Assembly: GCA_963965975.1 (NCBI GenBank)
Contig: OZ014418.1
Coordinates: 7,419,275-7,483,274 of the forward strand
Direction of reading: 5' to 3'
Source: Xestospongia bergquistia
Lineage: Eukaryota; Porifera; Demospongiae; Haplosclerida; Petrosiidae
Length of the DNA stretch: 64,000 nucleotides
Positions 42,568 through 58,330 of this stretch are shown piece after piece. A model generated the notes under the pieces. The model did not search any database and had not been told where the DNA came from. It worked only from the letters and a program-made list of their open reading frames with translations. The translations under genes were made by a program, and so were the position numbers. Position 1 is the first letter of the stretch. Every line of letters starts with the position of its first letter.

Positions 42568-45500
42568 ATGCATTTATCTAGCAGATTTTTCCAGTATTTA
42601 ATATCAGGACTTTTAATTGTAATATGTTCTAAGATAGCTATATCATCTGTAATATCTTCCAGTGAAGTTCAAATGTGTCAACGAACAACAAGTACCTTTG
42701 ATCCTATACTTGGCACTGGTAATGCATGTCACAAAAAAATGTTGGTCGCATTAGCTGTACGCAATGGACAGGTTTACTCCTATAATTTACAATATAACTA
42801 CTTTATAATATAATTCTTACTTATTTAGGGAGAATCTGGAAGTATTTATGCTGATATTAATTTTGTTGACAATAAAACAGGACCAGTACCAAAAAAAGAA
42901 CAACTTAAAAAACCTTTTCGTATCACTGTCACAAAATCTGAAGTCCACATACACTATCCACTGCAGTATCTATATGTAAGTCCAGTATAGGATATAAATA
43001 GAATAGATTCTCTTTGCGTCAGTAGAGTGTTAATAACAAACCATGGGAGAGAGCTTTTTCTGTAAAGAATACCATATTAGGAATAAGGAGATGTAATCCA
43101 CATAGAAATTGTCAAGGACTACAAGTAAAAAGTAACTAAATTAATAAAATAATTTTACATTGTAATGACAGGGATATTGCTGTTATTCCTCAATGAGTGA
43201 AAAGCTATCAAAAGCCTGGGAGTATAAAAGAGGAGTTGGAAGAAAAGTAGGTCATTATCATTCACACAAATACAGTCAAGCTATTTGCATGGGATTCGAC
43301 CAACTAAAGTGAGTTATGTCATCATTTGGAGGCTATTATTAGTAACCATTGCTATGATTAGTTACAATGTATTTGAAGTCAAAGACCCTTATTTATCCTA
43401 TAAGATAAACGTGACTGTACAACAATTAGACTATAAAGAACATTACACAAATTTAGTTAATAATAAAAATGAGAAAAGGGATATATGGAGAACTATAGGC
43501 TTTGCTGAAATAGGTCCTGAGACTATCGGACAAAACACAAATCAGAATCAAGTAGGTAAAGCGTCAGGTCCTGAAGTAAGTAAAAATATTAAATAGTTCT
43601 AGCTTATGATCTTTTTTAGATCAAAGCTGTGTGGTTGGGTGACTTTAAAATGAACACATACATAGCTAACTTCAATAGCAAATATCTCCTTACACCAGAA
43701 TGGAGAGCATCTTCAAATCCTAGTCGAACTCAAAATCATCCTCAAGTCCAAGTATTGTCATATGTAATAGTTCATGTTACAAAATGTTGTACAGGGTGGT
43801 GCCAATGAGTGGTTGATATTAGACAGATACTTAGTAGATAACACTGGTCAAACTTGTAATAAGATTGGTGTAGGTGTTGCTGCATTCCGTGGACAACAGA
43901 ACCGCTGTTACCAAGAGAAAGATTCGTAAGATTATTTATCTTGAAGTATTAGAAGTATTTATAACTAAACTTAGATGTTTTCAAGTTTCTACTAAGGGTT
44001 TCTGGGATGAAGCTAAGGTACGTCTTCTCTATAATTCATAATAATATATTTGTCCAGTCTCTTCAAGAACGTAACATAAAAAGTCATTACTTTCCAACAT
44101 TCTATGGTGACTTTTTGGGACCTCATCAAGTCAATGGACAATGGGTCAGTAATACCTCAAGTATCAAAGACTTTCAACTGGTATATCGCTCTAATGACAT
44201 CCACAAGAGTCTCATAACATTGACTTTCACTGCAGATTCTATCTCATTTGTTGAAAACAGGTTTTTAAAACCTGTTTGGTTGCCTAATGTGTCATGCATG
44301 TTGTATAGAAGCCAAGGTCGCATTGTTGAAGCATTAATTGATGATTTTATGGCATTAATGGGCTCTGGTGTTTTGAATGTTGTGGTACAAAATATCGGAA
44401 GAGTAACAGCTGATTACTCAGTAAATTCTACTCTTTTTATAACTTGTATTAACTTTATATTATAGGTATCTATTGATCAATGTACTGATGGTATAATTCG
44501 TGTATCTGATCGTTCTAAAACAATAGATCCTAGACAACAAGTAACATTTGATTTTCAGATATCATCATCAATGAACAAAGCCTTCAATCATTCTTGTAAT
44601 GGTAAAATAAATCATTCATTCACAAATATAGCTATTGTTTTTGTTCAGTTGAATTAACTGATAGAGACGGTAATTTGTTGGATATTAAACAAATCAACTT
44701 TAAAACTGATGAAGGCTGTGTATACTGTCCTGCTGGACAATGCAGATGTAGTGTAAGTGATATAGAAAGATCAGTTCTCAAATCATAGTTATATAGTGTC
44801 AGACTACACAAGATGAAGAGGAGGAAGACCCTCCAATTGAATGCAAGGAGCAAGAGTTTTTAAACCCATACTGGGAGCCTAAAGTGATCGTTATAAGGCC
44901 CTGCTATCATTGCTGGATAACTAACTCATTAAAAAATCCAGTCTATGCTACATTTATTATTGTTATATGTTTGATGAGTCTAGGTATGATTAAGATGTTA
45001 ATAGCACAGTGTTGTTGTCGGACTAAAGATGGACGACCTATTGATGTTGTGGGTGTTATTTTAGGAACAACAAGTGCTGAACACACTAGAATGTAATTCA
45101 ATAAAGTTACTTGTCTTGTTAGTGATGTTTTATAGGAAACAACGCAGTACAACAATTCAATTTCTACTTGGAGCCTGTTTTTTTGTATATCTTCCTCTTT
45201 TGCCATTACTTATTGTTTTCTGTAACTGGAGACGACGTTGTTTAGCTAGAAAGAGACTACGGAAAAAGGCAGAAAGAAAAAAGAAGAGATTGTTGCAAGT
45301 ACCTATCTCTTATTAGTATTACAGTATATTCAGTTATAATATTGCAGAGGAAGCAAGCAGCTTTAGCAGCCACTCAAGGACTAATGGTGTTAGGAGATGA
45401 AGATGAGATTACAATGGATGATGCATTAAAGGCGTTTGATAAAGCAGGGCCTGGCCCTACTATATTAAGTAATAATGAATGTGCTTTATATATTTATAAT

Positions 45501-45752
45501 GTATTTGTTTGTAGTTGTCTCTTCATCAAGTGATACGGACGAACAAGACTTTAATTATTCCACCAGCTCTGATGTACGTTACTTATTACTGTGATGTCAT
45601 TGTGACCTCATTGCTATTAATAGACAGACATAGCTACTGAAGTGTTTGGAGAAGAAGTTATTGAGGAATTGAAACCATTAAAAGGAAAAAAGAAAAAAGG
45701 TGGAGACAAAAAGGATACAAAGAAAAAAAGACAAAAGAAAGCTATTTCCTAA
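42568..45752 (+). CDS. HAP2: HAP2/GCS1 gamete fusogen, copy A
   Basis: A single-pass-type class II fusion protein family that merges gamete membranes. It has 809 residues in 17 exons: 42568-42771, 42829-42975, 43026-43124, 43172-43308, 43362-43575, 43620-43751, 43795-43925, 43975-44017, 44058-44260, 44309-44420, 44466-44601, 44649-44752, 44797-45092, 45136-45298, 45348-45468, 45515-45573, 45624-45752. A signal peptide (about 1-27) precedes the ectodomain (KKMLVALAVRNGQ, FRITVTKSEVHIHYPLQYLY, YNVFEVKDPYLSYKINV, QGRIVEALIDDF, LNVVVQNIGRVTADY). A transmembrane helix lies near residues 603-625, a second hydrophobic stretch near 661-683, then a Lys/Arg-rich cytosolic tail. Compared with copy B, the fusion-loop region is shorter and diverged. 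Confidence 0.88.
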
Positions 45753-45906
45753 AAACACTTGAACCTATTAATGATATTAGTGCTTACAAGAACTCGCCAT
45801 CAGTTTTACAGATATCCATGAACTTGGGAATAACATTATATAAGTGAGATCTACATAGAGAGAGAGAGAAAGAGAGAGAATGTGTGTGATAGAACTAGAA
45901 TCAGTC

Positions 45907-47342
45907 CTACTTCATTTTCATTGCTTTCTCTTCAGCATCCCAATGAGTACTATATGGCATGTCTGTCAGAATATATTCCATTGGTCTTCCATGATACTTG
46001 TGATAAACAGAATGAAGACAAACAATAGGTGTTTCACTGGGAAACAGTTCGGAGAGACTCACTAGACATAGCAACATATAACATTGAAATAATAGATTGT
46101 TATGTTTACATTGAGCTATGAAACAAAATCCTTGACTTTCAAAGAGAAAAGCTATCTTTTTAAATCCTTCTGTATCATACTCCAAGACAGCTTGACCCAA
46201 TAAATTCAAAATGGCTGCAAAATACTCTTTACGTCTTACAAAATTCTGAACTATACTTTCCACCTATCATTATACTAAAGATGATAGTTAATAGAACTAG
46301 TTACCTTCTCTTGTAACAACTTTTGGACTGTGGGGACATAGTCCATTAGATAACTATCCACAGTCCAGGATGGTAGTTTAATACTAGTAACACTACCTAG
46401 TATCCTAGTTATTGTATATAATATGAACATGTGATTATGACAAACCTTTCAACATGAGAAGATAAATGAAGACTTGTCTCAACTTTACTGGCATTAGGTG
46501 GATGAAAAATAACAGTTAATGCAATAAAGTCTACACCAGGATTGTCCTAAGACAGATCAAAGATCAACAATGTAGTTTAATTGTATTATTACTTTAGTAA
46601 GATATGAGGGAAGAGTTGAAAAATCTACATCCAAAGTTATATAAAATCGTGCAATAGGCTCATATTTACCCTATAGTGATACCACATGGTTATTATTAGT
46701 AAGGAGTGTCGGAATACCTTCTCTGAAGATGGGAGACAATGTAGGTCAATATGACACTGTGGATTGTTCTCTTTCAGAGTATTAAATTCAAAATAGAGTC
46801 GCTGATGTGAGGAAAGGAGGGAGAAGTGATGTCGACGATATTCTTCAAGGAGTTCTTCCAATAAACGAGACAAACAAGAAGAGTCATTATGGTCCCAATT
46901 AGCAAGGGACTACATGAGAGTTATGTTATGAATATTCATAAGATGTTATTACTTTAAGGTTGTTGACATCAGGATCAAACTCAGTCTGTTCATCCTCGGC
47001 ACTCCAGATAATATCCGGGGATAAAGTTGGATGGAGGCAATTAAAAATGACTTCCCCTGTAATTAATTAATTATTAATAAATAATTACTTTATTATATAA
47101 TTGTACATTTTATATGAGTACCACAGTAAGGTATAGCTAATGTGAACCGATCACAATATCCATCAGTCGGACCTTCTAATAAACTAGTAAGAAAATAAAA
47201 TATGAAATAGTCTTAGTGAATTATACCTGCTCTTAATACCAGTTACTGCTAGCATACCACCTTGTCCATTAATTTTATCATTTCTGTAACATTCATCTAC
47301 TAACGGAACAATAAAGGGATGAAGACTTCGTCGAAAAGACAT
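45907..47342 (-). CDS. BABAM2: BRE/BABAM2, BRCA1-A and BRISC complex subunit
   Basis: A scaffold subunit holding the K63-specific deubiquitinase modules BRCA1-A (DNA damage) and BRISC. It has 369 residues. Exons 5' to 3': 47227-47342, 47122-47183, 46953-47056, 46718-46909, 46593-46670, 46446-46546, 46305-46404, 45907-46263. Aligning blocks are GYCDRFTLAIPYCGEVIFN, NLKSLANWDHND, RFYITLDVDFSTLPSYLTK, DYVPTVQKLLQEKVESIVQ, RRKEYFAAILNLLGQAVLEY and FQSVYH-like LHSVYHKYHG. Length is close to the human 383. It is head-to-head with DDX28 (53 bp) and tail-to-tail with HAP2-A (154 bp). Confidence 0.94.
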
Positions 47343-47395
47343 TTTGTGATTACAACTTCAAGGAGCCACACCTCTTACTCACGTGGAAACAGGAC

Positions 47396-49445
47396 ATGAA
47401 GTTATTTACTACTCTGGCAGCTAGAAGTCGTGTAGAGAGATCAGTGTTAGCTCAAAGACCTGTTAGAAATGTGGAACAAATTGTTATCAAGCCAACAGCA
47501 CAGGTAGATGAATTTTTACTGGCTAGGATTAGAATTCTATTTGTAGCATCCTGCATTATTGAGAAGTAATGTAACTGTTGATAATTTTAAAAAGCTCAAA
47601 CTAAGAGATGATGTAGTGAACACACTAAACTCTTTGAACATCACTAAACCAACTGTTGTACAGGTATTTATTAAAATATGAGAGCAATAATTATATTATT
47701 TCTATTTAGATGTTAGCTATTCCACAAATATTACGAGGCAAAAATGTACTATGTGCAGCTGAAACAGGTTTATAAATCTCATTTTATTCATTATTGTATA
47801 ATTCCAACAGGGTCAGGTAAAACAATCGCTTACATTGCTCCATTAATAAGTCGTTTAAAAGATGAAGAGGAGTTGCATGGAGTAATTACTAGACTACAAC
47901 GACCTAGAGCTCTTATTATTATACCAACAAGAGATTTAGCAACTCAAGTATTGGTTAGTAAATAATTAATATTAGAATATCATTGAATAATTTTATAGTC
48001 AGTAACAAAGTCATTCTCCCATTTTGTCAAATTAAGAGCTGTTGGATTTATTGGAGGCAGGAAAAGAGTAAATACCAAATAATTAATGCAAATTAATAAT
48101 TATTTATTAACTAGAGATTTATTAAAGATGCACTGACTAAACCTGTTGATATCGCTATAGCAACACCTGACTCATTCCTAAGATATAGAAGAGAAGGTAC
48201 AGATATTATAATGATATCATAATGATGTCATCTTTTAATAGAACGTATCAGTCTAACAGATCTCTCTCATTTGATAATTGATGAAGCAGACACGCTCTTT
48301 GATAGTTCCTTTGAAGACTCACTGGCTCATATCATGAACAGTATTAAAGTAAGATATCAATGATCACTAATATCAATGATCACCAATATCAATGATCACC
48401 AATATCAATGATCACTAATATCAATGATCACCAATATCAATGATCACTAATATCAATGATCACCAATATCAATGATCACTAATATCAATGATCACTAATA
48501 TCAATGATCACCAATATCAATGATCACTAATATATGATTTGTTATCAGATAAGAAAAGCAAAACCTAAACTCTACTCTGATATTGGAGAAGATACTCAAG
48601 TAACATTTGTTTCAGCTACAGTCTCAAATAAAATGTTAACTAAACTTTCCAGTGAAATACCTGTATGTCACAATATATTTAATGTAACAATTAAAGTGGT
48701 CTTTAGAATTTGAAGAAGGTGTCTTCAAAGAATTTACATCAAATCTTACCTCATGTTGAACAGAGATTTATTAAAGTAAATTCACATAAAAAAGCAGGTA
48801 GACAACTTCATAAACTATATAACTGATATTATAGACCTCCTCTAGATCACTTATTACAACTACTTAAAGATCGCCTCTCAACTCCTACTCTTGTGTTTTG
48901 TAACACAGTTCCTAGTTGTGACTGGACTGCTCATTTCCTTGAATCTAATGATATTCCAGTTATTAAATTACACGCTGGATTAAATGCTTTAGTAAGAAGA
49001 TGCAAAAAAGAACTACAACATAAATAAAATATCTCTAGTCTCGTCAATCTAGATTAAAGGAGTTTAAAGAAGGCAATAGTTCTAAGATACTAGTTTGTAC
49101 TGACATTGCTTCCAGAGGTATAGACAGTAGTCAGGTAAGTTAATTTAATATACAATACTGTTATTATAATTGTGTATTAGGTAGCTTTGGTTGTCCAATT
49201 TGATTGGCCGAATACAATAGCTGATTATTTGCATAGACTAGGGAGGACTGGTCGTGTTAGTATGATGCAGAAATGTTGTGTAGTTTCATTTATGACAAGA
49301 AAGAGAGATGTTAGAATGGCTTGGATGATAAAGGTAAGTCATTTGTAGGTGTATTATATAGCTCATGTCATTAATGTAGGATGCTGCTGATCAAAGAGAA
49401 GCAATTATGAACAAGAAAGTGTCAAAAAGTTTAAATATTATGTAA
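47396..49445 (+). CDS. DDX28: DEAD-box RNA helicase DDX28-like (mitochondrial)
   Basis: An ATP-dependent RNA helicase. In mammals DDX28 acts in mitochondrial large-subunit ribosome assembly. It has 449 residues. Exons: 47396-47503, 47547-47663, 47710-47767, 47811-47953, 47999-48067, 48115-48196, 48242-48348, 48549-48662, 48707-48797, 48846-48991, 49039-49134, 49181-49333, 49380-49445. Motifs are Q-motif NITKPTVVQ, CAAETGSGKT, PTRDLATQ, GG, ATPDSFLRY, DEAD (IIDEADTLFDSSF), VSAT, VFCNT, ILVCTDIASRGID and HRLGRTGR. The basic N-terminus (KLFTTLAARSRVERSV) could be a mitochondrial presequence. An E-box CACGTG lies 11 bp before the ATG. Confidence 0.92.
48352..48532. repeat. 16-bp minisatellite with TGATCA core
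   Basis: About eleven copies of the 16-bp unit 'atcaatgatcac(c/t)aat' fill intron 48349-48548 of DDX28. Each copy contains the palindrome TGATCA. Confidence 0.95.
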
Positions 49446-49468
49446 TAACAATATATTAAAGAAAACTC

Positions 49469-49536
49469 TATTATTATTATTATTATTATTATAATTATTA
49501 TAATTATTATTATTATTATTATTATAATTATTATTG
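49469..49536. repeat. (TTA)n microsatellite
   Basis: About 68 bp of TTA/ATA triplets between the DDX28 stop and the kinesin light chain start; likely spans the 3' end of DDX28 and the promoter of the next gene. Confidence 0.95.
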
Positions 49537-49582
49537 AAGAATAAGACCAAGCCCATTTTGACCACACCCATCATTATCAGTT

Positions 49583-51828
<2,246 letters not shown>

Positions 51829-51829
51829 T

Positions 51830-52200
51830 ATTATATTATCAACATACAATCATATAAATACAATATAACAATACACAATACAATCATATATCATTAATAC
51901 AATATAACAATACACAATACAATCATATATCATTAATACAATATAACAATACACACAATACAATCATATAACATTAATACAATATAACAATACACACAAT
52001 ACAATCATATATCATTAATACAATATAACAATACACACAATACAATCATATATCATTAATACAATATAACAATACACACAATACAATCATATAACATTAA
52101 TACAATATAACAATACACACAATACAATCATATATCATTAATACAATATAACAATACACACAATACAATCATATATCATTAATACAATATAACAATACAT
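51830..52200. repeat. 41-bp minisatellite between KLC and BTBD9 stops
   Basis: About eight to nine copies of a roughly 41-bp unit built from 'acaatcatatatcattaa' and 'tacaatataacaatacac'. It fills essentially the whole tail-to-tail gap, so it probably forms part of both 3' UTRs. Confidence 0.95.
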
Positions 52201-52214
52201 AGAGACATTAATCT

Positions 52215-54424
52215 CTATACTAAAGATTGTTTGAGATTGGGTAAGTTACTAGCAGGACATTCAAAATGGACACAATGAAATACCTAAAAATTAACGCCAT
52301 AATATTAATATTATAAAGGGGTGTGGCATACCTCGTTAGCTGTATTATGAGTACCAACTATCTTAACAAATGTCACTGGTAAAGGTTCAAACTGAATGAC
52401 TTGCCATGACCTATAATAATATGACTAATGGAGGAGATAAAATGATAATGTCTTACTTGCATTCTTCTTGTGACTTATCAGCTACTCTTGTCCATTTCTT
52501 TTGATCAGTAGACACCTCAATATAATAACTATATGCGCGCTCATCACAGTCCCATAATAATAACCTAATCGTAAATTAATAATTAATTAATTACAGGTAC
52601 ATCCCCTCACCTCATTGATGATATAATATAGGGTTGAGCTAATTGTATAACAATAGAACCGGAACCAAGTTGATGACATGTATAACCAGAGTCCCAATCA
52701 TAGTCTCTTGTGTTGCCATTTAATAATGCATTACGACTTCTACTAACACCTTCTAATACTGTTGCACTAGCAGCGATACTGGCAACATTCTCAGTAGGTA
52801 CTAAATGGATATATGATTTAAAAGAATGGATACATAGCATATTTCAGAATGGATGTATGATTAAAAAATAGATACACCCTTACTGATAAGTCCATCTTCT
52901 GATATATTAAAGTGATGACTAGTATAGAGACAAGCAAAAGAGACTAAATGAAAACTTCTGTTCATTGAATTATAAGTTCCAATAATACGAAGATATCTGT
53001 TGTGTATAACAAAGATTTCACATACAATACTAAGGTAAGTAAGTCTCCTACCTAACAACACGATCTTTAAATAATAATTCTTGCCATGATCTACAGAGAT
53101 GGTTAGTTCGATCAATGACAGTGACCCAGTCATTACCATCTAATGAAATCTAAATTAACGATATAATAGACTTGAGTTTAATAACCAACTGACTGACTTG
53201 TACAAAATATGAGTAGGAACGATTGTCTCTGTCCCATAGCAACATTCTGATACAATTAATGATATAAGGTTGATTGAGTTGAATGACGATACTTTTCTGA
53301 TGATCTCGAGTAATTGTGTGAACAGCATACCCTTGTTCTCCAGTATAACTCTCAGTATCTCCATTTAACAAGACCGTTTGTCCATCAGAGACAACAGCAT
53401 TTCGATGAGGCGTGGCTACGTTCTCTTCAGGAACTACAAGACAGTAATATTGTATTATAATAATGACTTTTACCTAAAAATCCACGTTGGTTCAGTTCAA
53501 TCTGTTTCTTTAAATTAATGATTGTGATAGCATCTAAAATATCATTGGCTTCATACAATGTAGACTGCCGTACTTCACCAAGCAATTCCTCCATTGGGAG
53601 GAGATGGAGACGTACAACTTTTAAGAGTGATTTAGCAGTTGTAGGATCAATATCATTGCTCTCCATCCATCGACGGATACCATAATAAATTTCTAACTCT
53701 GGAGCAAAGAATGAGTTACGAGAGAGAAGTTCAGTAATGGCTTGTTGTGTGAGAGATAGAAACCCTTCACTTTTCATAACAGCTGAGGCGTGCATATCAA
53801 CAAATGTCGTACACGCCATACAGAGCTCTTTCAATTGATAAAAAGACGCCACATTATAAACAATACAAACATTAATCTCATTTAGTGTTGCCTTGAGATA
53901 GGCCATGATAGCTTGCTGTAAGGGACTAAAATCATACTTGTTAGCTAGACCCAAGAGATCAAGACTGACCTAGATACATGTAAAATAAATGTACATGTTA
54001 AATATATAATAATCTAAAACATCATTATAAAAATAATATTTATTACCTGTTCTGATAAGTCACTAAGGCATACTTTTCCAGAATAAATGTATTCTAAAAG
54101 AACTCTAAATGAGTCTGGTGTAGCGTCCAATAATGGTATCTCTGCTCCAGAATGGGCTTCTTTCATATCTCCATATAATAATACACGAAAAAATGTACAC
54201 CTTGAGGCCAGAATGATTCTATGAGCTGGAAAATGAACTCCTTGTATTACAAATGTGACGTCAGCAAAATCACCAGATTTGAGAAGATCAAAGAAGTCTC
54301 CACTGACATATTCATAATGTTCAACTTCTCCAAGTGCATCAAAATTGAGACCGGTTGTGGAGTCACGAATTGATGAACGACAATAATCTCTTCCATCACA
54401 GATACCTAAAGACAGACCACTCAT
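52215..54424 (-). CDS. BTBD9: BTBD9, BTB/BACK protein with tandem F5/8-type domains
   Basis: A BTB-Kelch-like substrate adaptor for CUL3. The fly and human genes affect sleep and iron homeostasis. It has 588 residues. Exons 5' to 3': 54047-54424, 53474-53969, 53198-53433, 53052-53149, 52884-52996, 52611-52800, 52457-52564, 52332-52410, 52215-52283. The BTB domain has SGDFADVTFVIQGVHFPAHR and LLEYIYSGKVCLSDL. The BACK domain follows (FLSLTQQAITELLSRNSFFA). Two homologous discoidin-like modules come next: GDTESYTGEQGYAVHTI with MLLWDRDNRSYSYFVQVS, and NTRDYDWDSGYTCHQLGSGS with LLLWDCDERAYSYYIEVS. Start MSGLSLG is the first ATG in the open frame. Confidence 0.96.
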
Positions 54425-54587
54425 CTTTTTATTCACTTCCTTACTTCTAATTATACGTCTATTACAATTTTACATTATCTCCATAGAAACACAACACACC
54501 TCAAGGCATCACATTGTTCTCCAGGCAGCAGTACATTATGTCTCTCATTGTATCCAACTAATTGAGGATAAAATCATCTCAAGTCAC

Positions 54588-57500
54588 ATGATGCCATCAG
54601 AGATGGTAGCTCCATTATTAAACGAATACAAATACGGACTTCTTTTGATGAGATTAGCACAGACTGTCACTGGAGGCCTCAAAATACAACGTGTACCATG
54701 CTATATGCACATAATACAATGGTTGCTATGGTTACTTCCCTTTATCATCGCCCTTCCATTAATTGGATCATCGTTTGTGTGGAATGAATATTATTTAGCG
54801 ACTCTTTATGGGACAATAAATTGTTTTATTGTTTTCATAACAAGCAGTACAATAAGGCTAATCAACTTTAAAACTAAGTCCTATAGACATGATGACAGCA
54901 ACATAGAAAATACCAACTTCAGCCATCGTTATCAAATGACGCATTTCATTTTTGCTCCCAAATATCTTGTTAACATTATTATCCATGCCCTCATTTCAGG
55001 ATTAACTTGTTTTGCTGGTTTCATATTACTGGACATTCCTGTTTTACTGGATTATTTACCAATACCAGCAATAGTATTTGTAGTTATATTTGGATGGCTA
55101 GCATTGTCTGTTGCTCACTATTCTCTATTGGTACAACCTCCTCATGAAATAATGATCTACCGAGCACCACATGAAGATAGATTTCAGCTAAGATTTATAC
55201 AAAGACCCTTCTATATTGTAATTCTGGGTGTGGTCTTTATTATATTAAGGTGATGTGATCTATTTGTTAAATTATACATCCATTGATAGATCTGTTCATC
55301 CATTCTCTTTATAGGCATACCATCTCTTCTCCTTCACTTTATATTTGTATCATATACTCACTATTTTGTCTCTTACCATTGTTGTGGATTGGAGCTATCT
55401 TACCACCAATAGACTCACTAATACTATGGTGCATGGAACAATGTTTAGTACACATTATGGGAGGAACTCCACTAGCATCAGAATTGAGGTAATAAATAAT
55501 TTTAATAGATTTATTATATTTTTTATTATTTTAGGTTAATATTGATGTTCTTTATATCACTGGTCAGTACAGTCAGTGTAGCTGCTATTACTGATGCTAA
55601 GATCACTATAATATTAGCGACAATATTAGGTTTTATTCTAAGTCAGAATATACTAGTAATATCTCAATGGACATTATCAAAATGTCGATTTGGAAGACAG
55701 TCAATGGAAGAGATGACACTCTACATATCATATTGTGTGATCAGGTTTATGAAGGTGTCTACATTAAGACAATGGTGTATTAAATATATATTAACAACTA
55801 GTGTTAATATTGTATTGTTGTTAGCTAGTATTGTCATTGTGTATTTCACTGGTAACAGTAATGTTCAGTCTGTTATAGTGACAGTGTTTGGTGCAGTAAT
55901 CATTGGATTAACTGGACTAGTAGAAATACTTAGAAATATTACTAGAATATATTGTTTGGGAATAAGAAATCCACTTCATCTAAGAAATATTAATTCTATT
56001 AAGAAGATAAAGTTCACAAAAACAGTACATCGTTATATTTCACTACCTTATCAAATCCTATTATTGTATGGTGAGCAGTCAATACTAAAGATATTGTATT
56101 AAATTTCTTTAATACAGTCTGTCCTTTGTCTATGGTGACTTATATTGGACTAACTATCACAATAAATCCTGCTATATCTTATATTTGGTTTGGTATAGTT
56201 ACTATCAGGATATTGAGAAAGGTAAGTACATTCATTATTAAGACTGTCCTATGCTATCTCTCTAGATATGGCAAAATACAACTCTAGCATTATGGGAGTT
56301 ATCAATAATAGCACTTCTAGATCTTATCTTACCAGCTAATAGTAGTTGGATACAATTAAATATTGGAACACAAGCTGTCATCATTGGATTAAGTATTGAG
56401 ATCGTCAGAAATGCATTCCAAAATATTCAGTTATATATAATACTTCTCTATAGTTTTATAACTGACTCCAAACAGCACACTCGTCATTATCTCCACACTC
56501 TACTTACTGTCTTATTATTGATACCATTCAGTTGTACTTCTATTATTATCTCCTCATTATTATCAAGTCCTTTACTACCAATCTTTACTCTCCCTATACT
56601 GATGACTAGTTTCCCTCGACCAAAATCATACTGGCCTCATTTGTGTCCAAAGTCATTCACATCTGAGGGATCTGAGGCTGTGTTCTACAAACAAGCACAA
56701 CACAATATTATCAAGATAGTCTCATCAAGTTTGAAGTCTGGTATTCTGAGATTTATACAACCTGGTGAAGTCTTCCTGGCTCGATTTCAAGACAGATTAA
56801 CCTTGATATATGTAATAGAAAGTGGTTATGGATATTGGAGTATTGCAATACAAGGTCTGGAACTCCAGGAGACCTCTTGTCACAATATAGAGGCAACACA
56901 AATTGACAATATAATTGATTCAGCTTATACTAGGAACCACAAGTCGTTGGATTATTGGTTTAATCAATATATTATGAATCACTTCACACTTTTAGATGTC
57001 AACATAGCTCTTGTATATTCTGATGCTCACAATACTCTCTCTGGCATTATTGATCAACCAGAAAATCTGACTAAATTCTCTTTCAATCTTTATAAGATAT
57101 TAATTTGGACACTGTTGAAACATATATCATGTCATGAGATCGTTGAACAAAGTGTAAAAATTGATCAGAAATTTGAGCAAGTTGAGAGATCTGATCAAGA
57201 CATTGAACAAGATGATGGTATATGGAGTGATTCTATATCATCTCTCAGTTCACATCATGTCTTTAAAACACCTTCTAATGTCTTCCCTGATAGACACAAT
57301 TTATCAGTACGACCTTCAGAAATTCAGTTACAAGAGGCACCAACAAAAATTCCTTCAGTTCACTTTAACAACAAAATACTTCCAATAGACACGATATTAT
57401 CACTAACTGTTCCTGTATCTACTAGTGATATAGCTCCAATACTTGAACAAATTCCTTTAAACTGGTTCAACTTTGTTCTTAACCATTTCAATATAAGTTC

Positions 57501-58271
57501 TCAATTGAAGTCAACTCAAGCCTTACAGCTTCTCATAGCATTTTGTTATGGTTTAATTGACATTCCAGCAAGTGGAATTTTATACAACTTAACATCATCT
57601 GCAACAAGACCAGTTCACTTATATAAAGGTTTCCATGGCAACTTCATACTACCATTGGGTGCACAAGCAGATATGACCTGGTTAAAACAAAACTCAACAC
57701 TTTATAATTTAGTCCTGAAATCATATCGGTATACATGATGAATGAACTACATATATTATCTCTGTCTTTGTAGATATGCAGTAAAGTTGTTATATGATGA
57801 GGCTGTGTTTGGAAAAACTAATAATTTTGCTGAATTGCGTCAGTACTTACAAGAATATGATAATGAATGGTTCATTGGAAGAGAAGATGAAAATTGGCAA
57901 AGAGCAATACTCAAAGAAACGCTACATTTATTCTCGATGGATTTTAAAAAGGTAAGAGTATATTAATACTATGACTATTAGATGGAATAATATTAAATAC
58001 GCATCCTTTTTAATCTCAGAACACATATTCCGCTCATCTCCTGAGTTTGCAAGATGAAGTACTCCATCTTGGACGCCTTAATCCTTCTGTCATAAAAGGG
58101 GTGTGGTCAAACCTATCATGGGAACTTCATTACTTAACTAATGACGATGATGAGAGATATAGCATTCAAGCACATTCTAGATTATTACGTAACATATTAA
58201 CTCAATCTGCTGATATACCTCTTGGATATTATGTCTATAACTCATCACCAATTACAGTGTCTTCAATATAA
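54588..58271 (+). CDS. PCNX4: Pecanex-like protein 4
   Basis: A large multi-pass membrane protein of the pecanex family; its biochemical function is unknown. It has 1122 residues. Exons: 54588-55249, 55315-55488, 55535-56070, 56118-56221, 56266-57728, 57774-57951, 58020-58271. The N-terminus VAPLLNEYKYGLLLMRLAQT resembles PCNX4. Many hydrophobic helices run to about residue 650. Conserved cytosolic blocks are SLLSSPLLPIFTLPILMTSF, RFQDRLTLIYVIESGYGYW, IQGLELQETSCHNIEA and YSDAHNTLSGIIDQPENL. The C-terminal GVWSNLSWELHYLTNDDDER and YSIQAHSRLLRNILTQSAD match the family end. Two further ATGs follow the chosen start within 15 codons. Confidence 0.95.
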
Positions 58272-58288
58272 CATGACACATGGCATAC

Positions 58289-58316
58289 ATATATATATAT
58301 ATATATATAATATATA
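58289..58316. repeat. (TA)n microsatellite
   Basis: A short TA run in the 59-bp gap between the PCNX4 and SPRTN stop codons. Confidence 0.9.
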
Positions 58317-58330
58317 CAGATATACAGTTA

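Noticed and set aside
43246-43276. An extra intron in HAP2 copy A between GRK and the following Cys-containing segment
   Set aside because: Reading straight through keeps frame and recovers the conserved Cys before the YNVFEV block; splicing there would lose it.
47811-47965. Read-through C-terminus of a DDX28 fragment at 47965
   Set aside because: A donor at 47954 joins in phase to the next conserved helicase exon; the stop is intronic.
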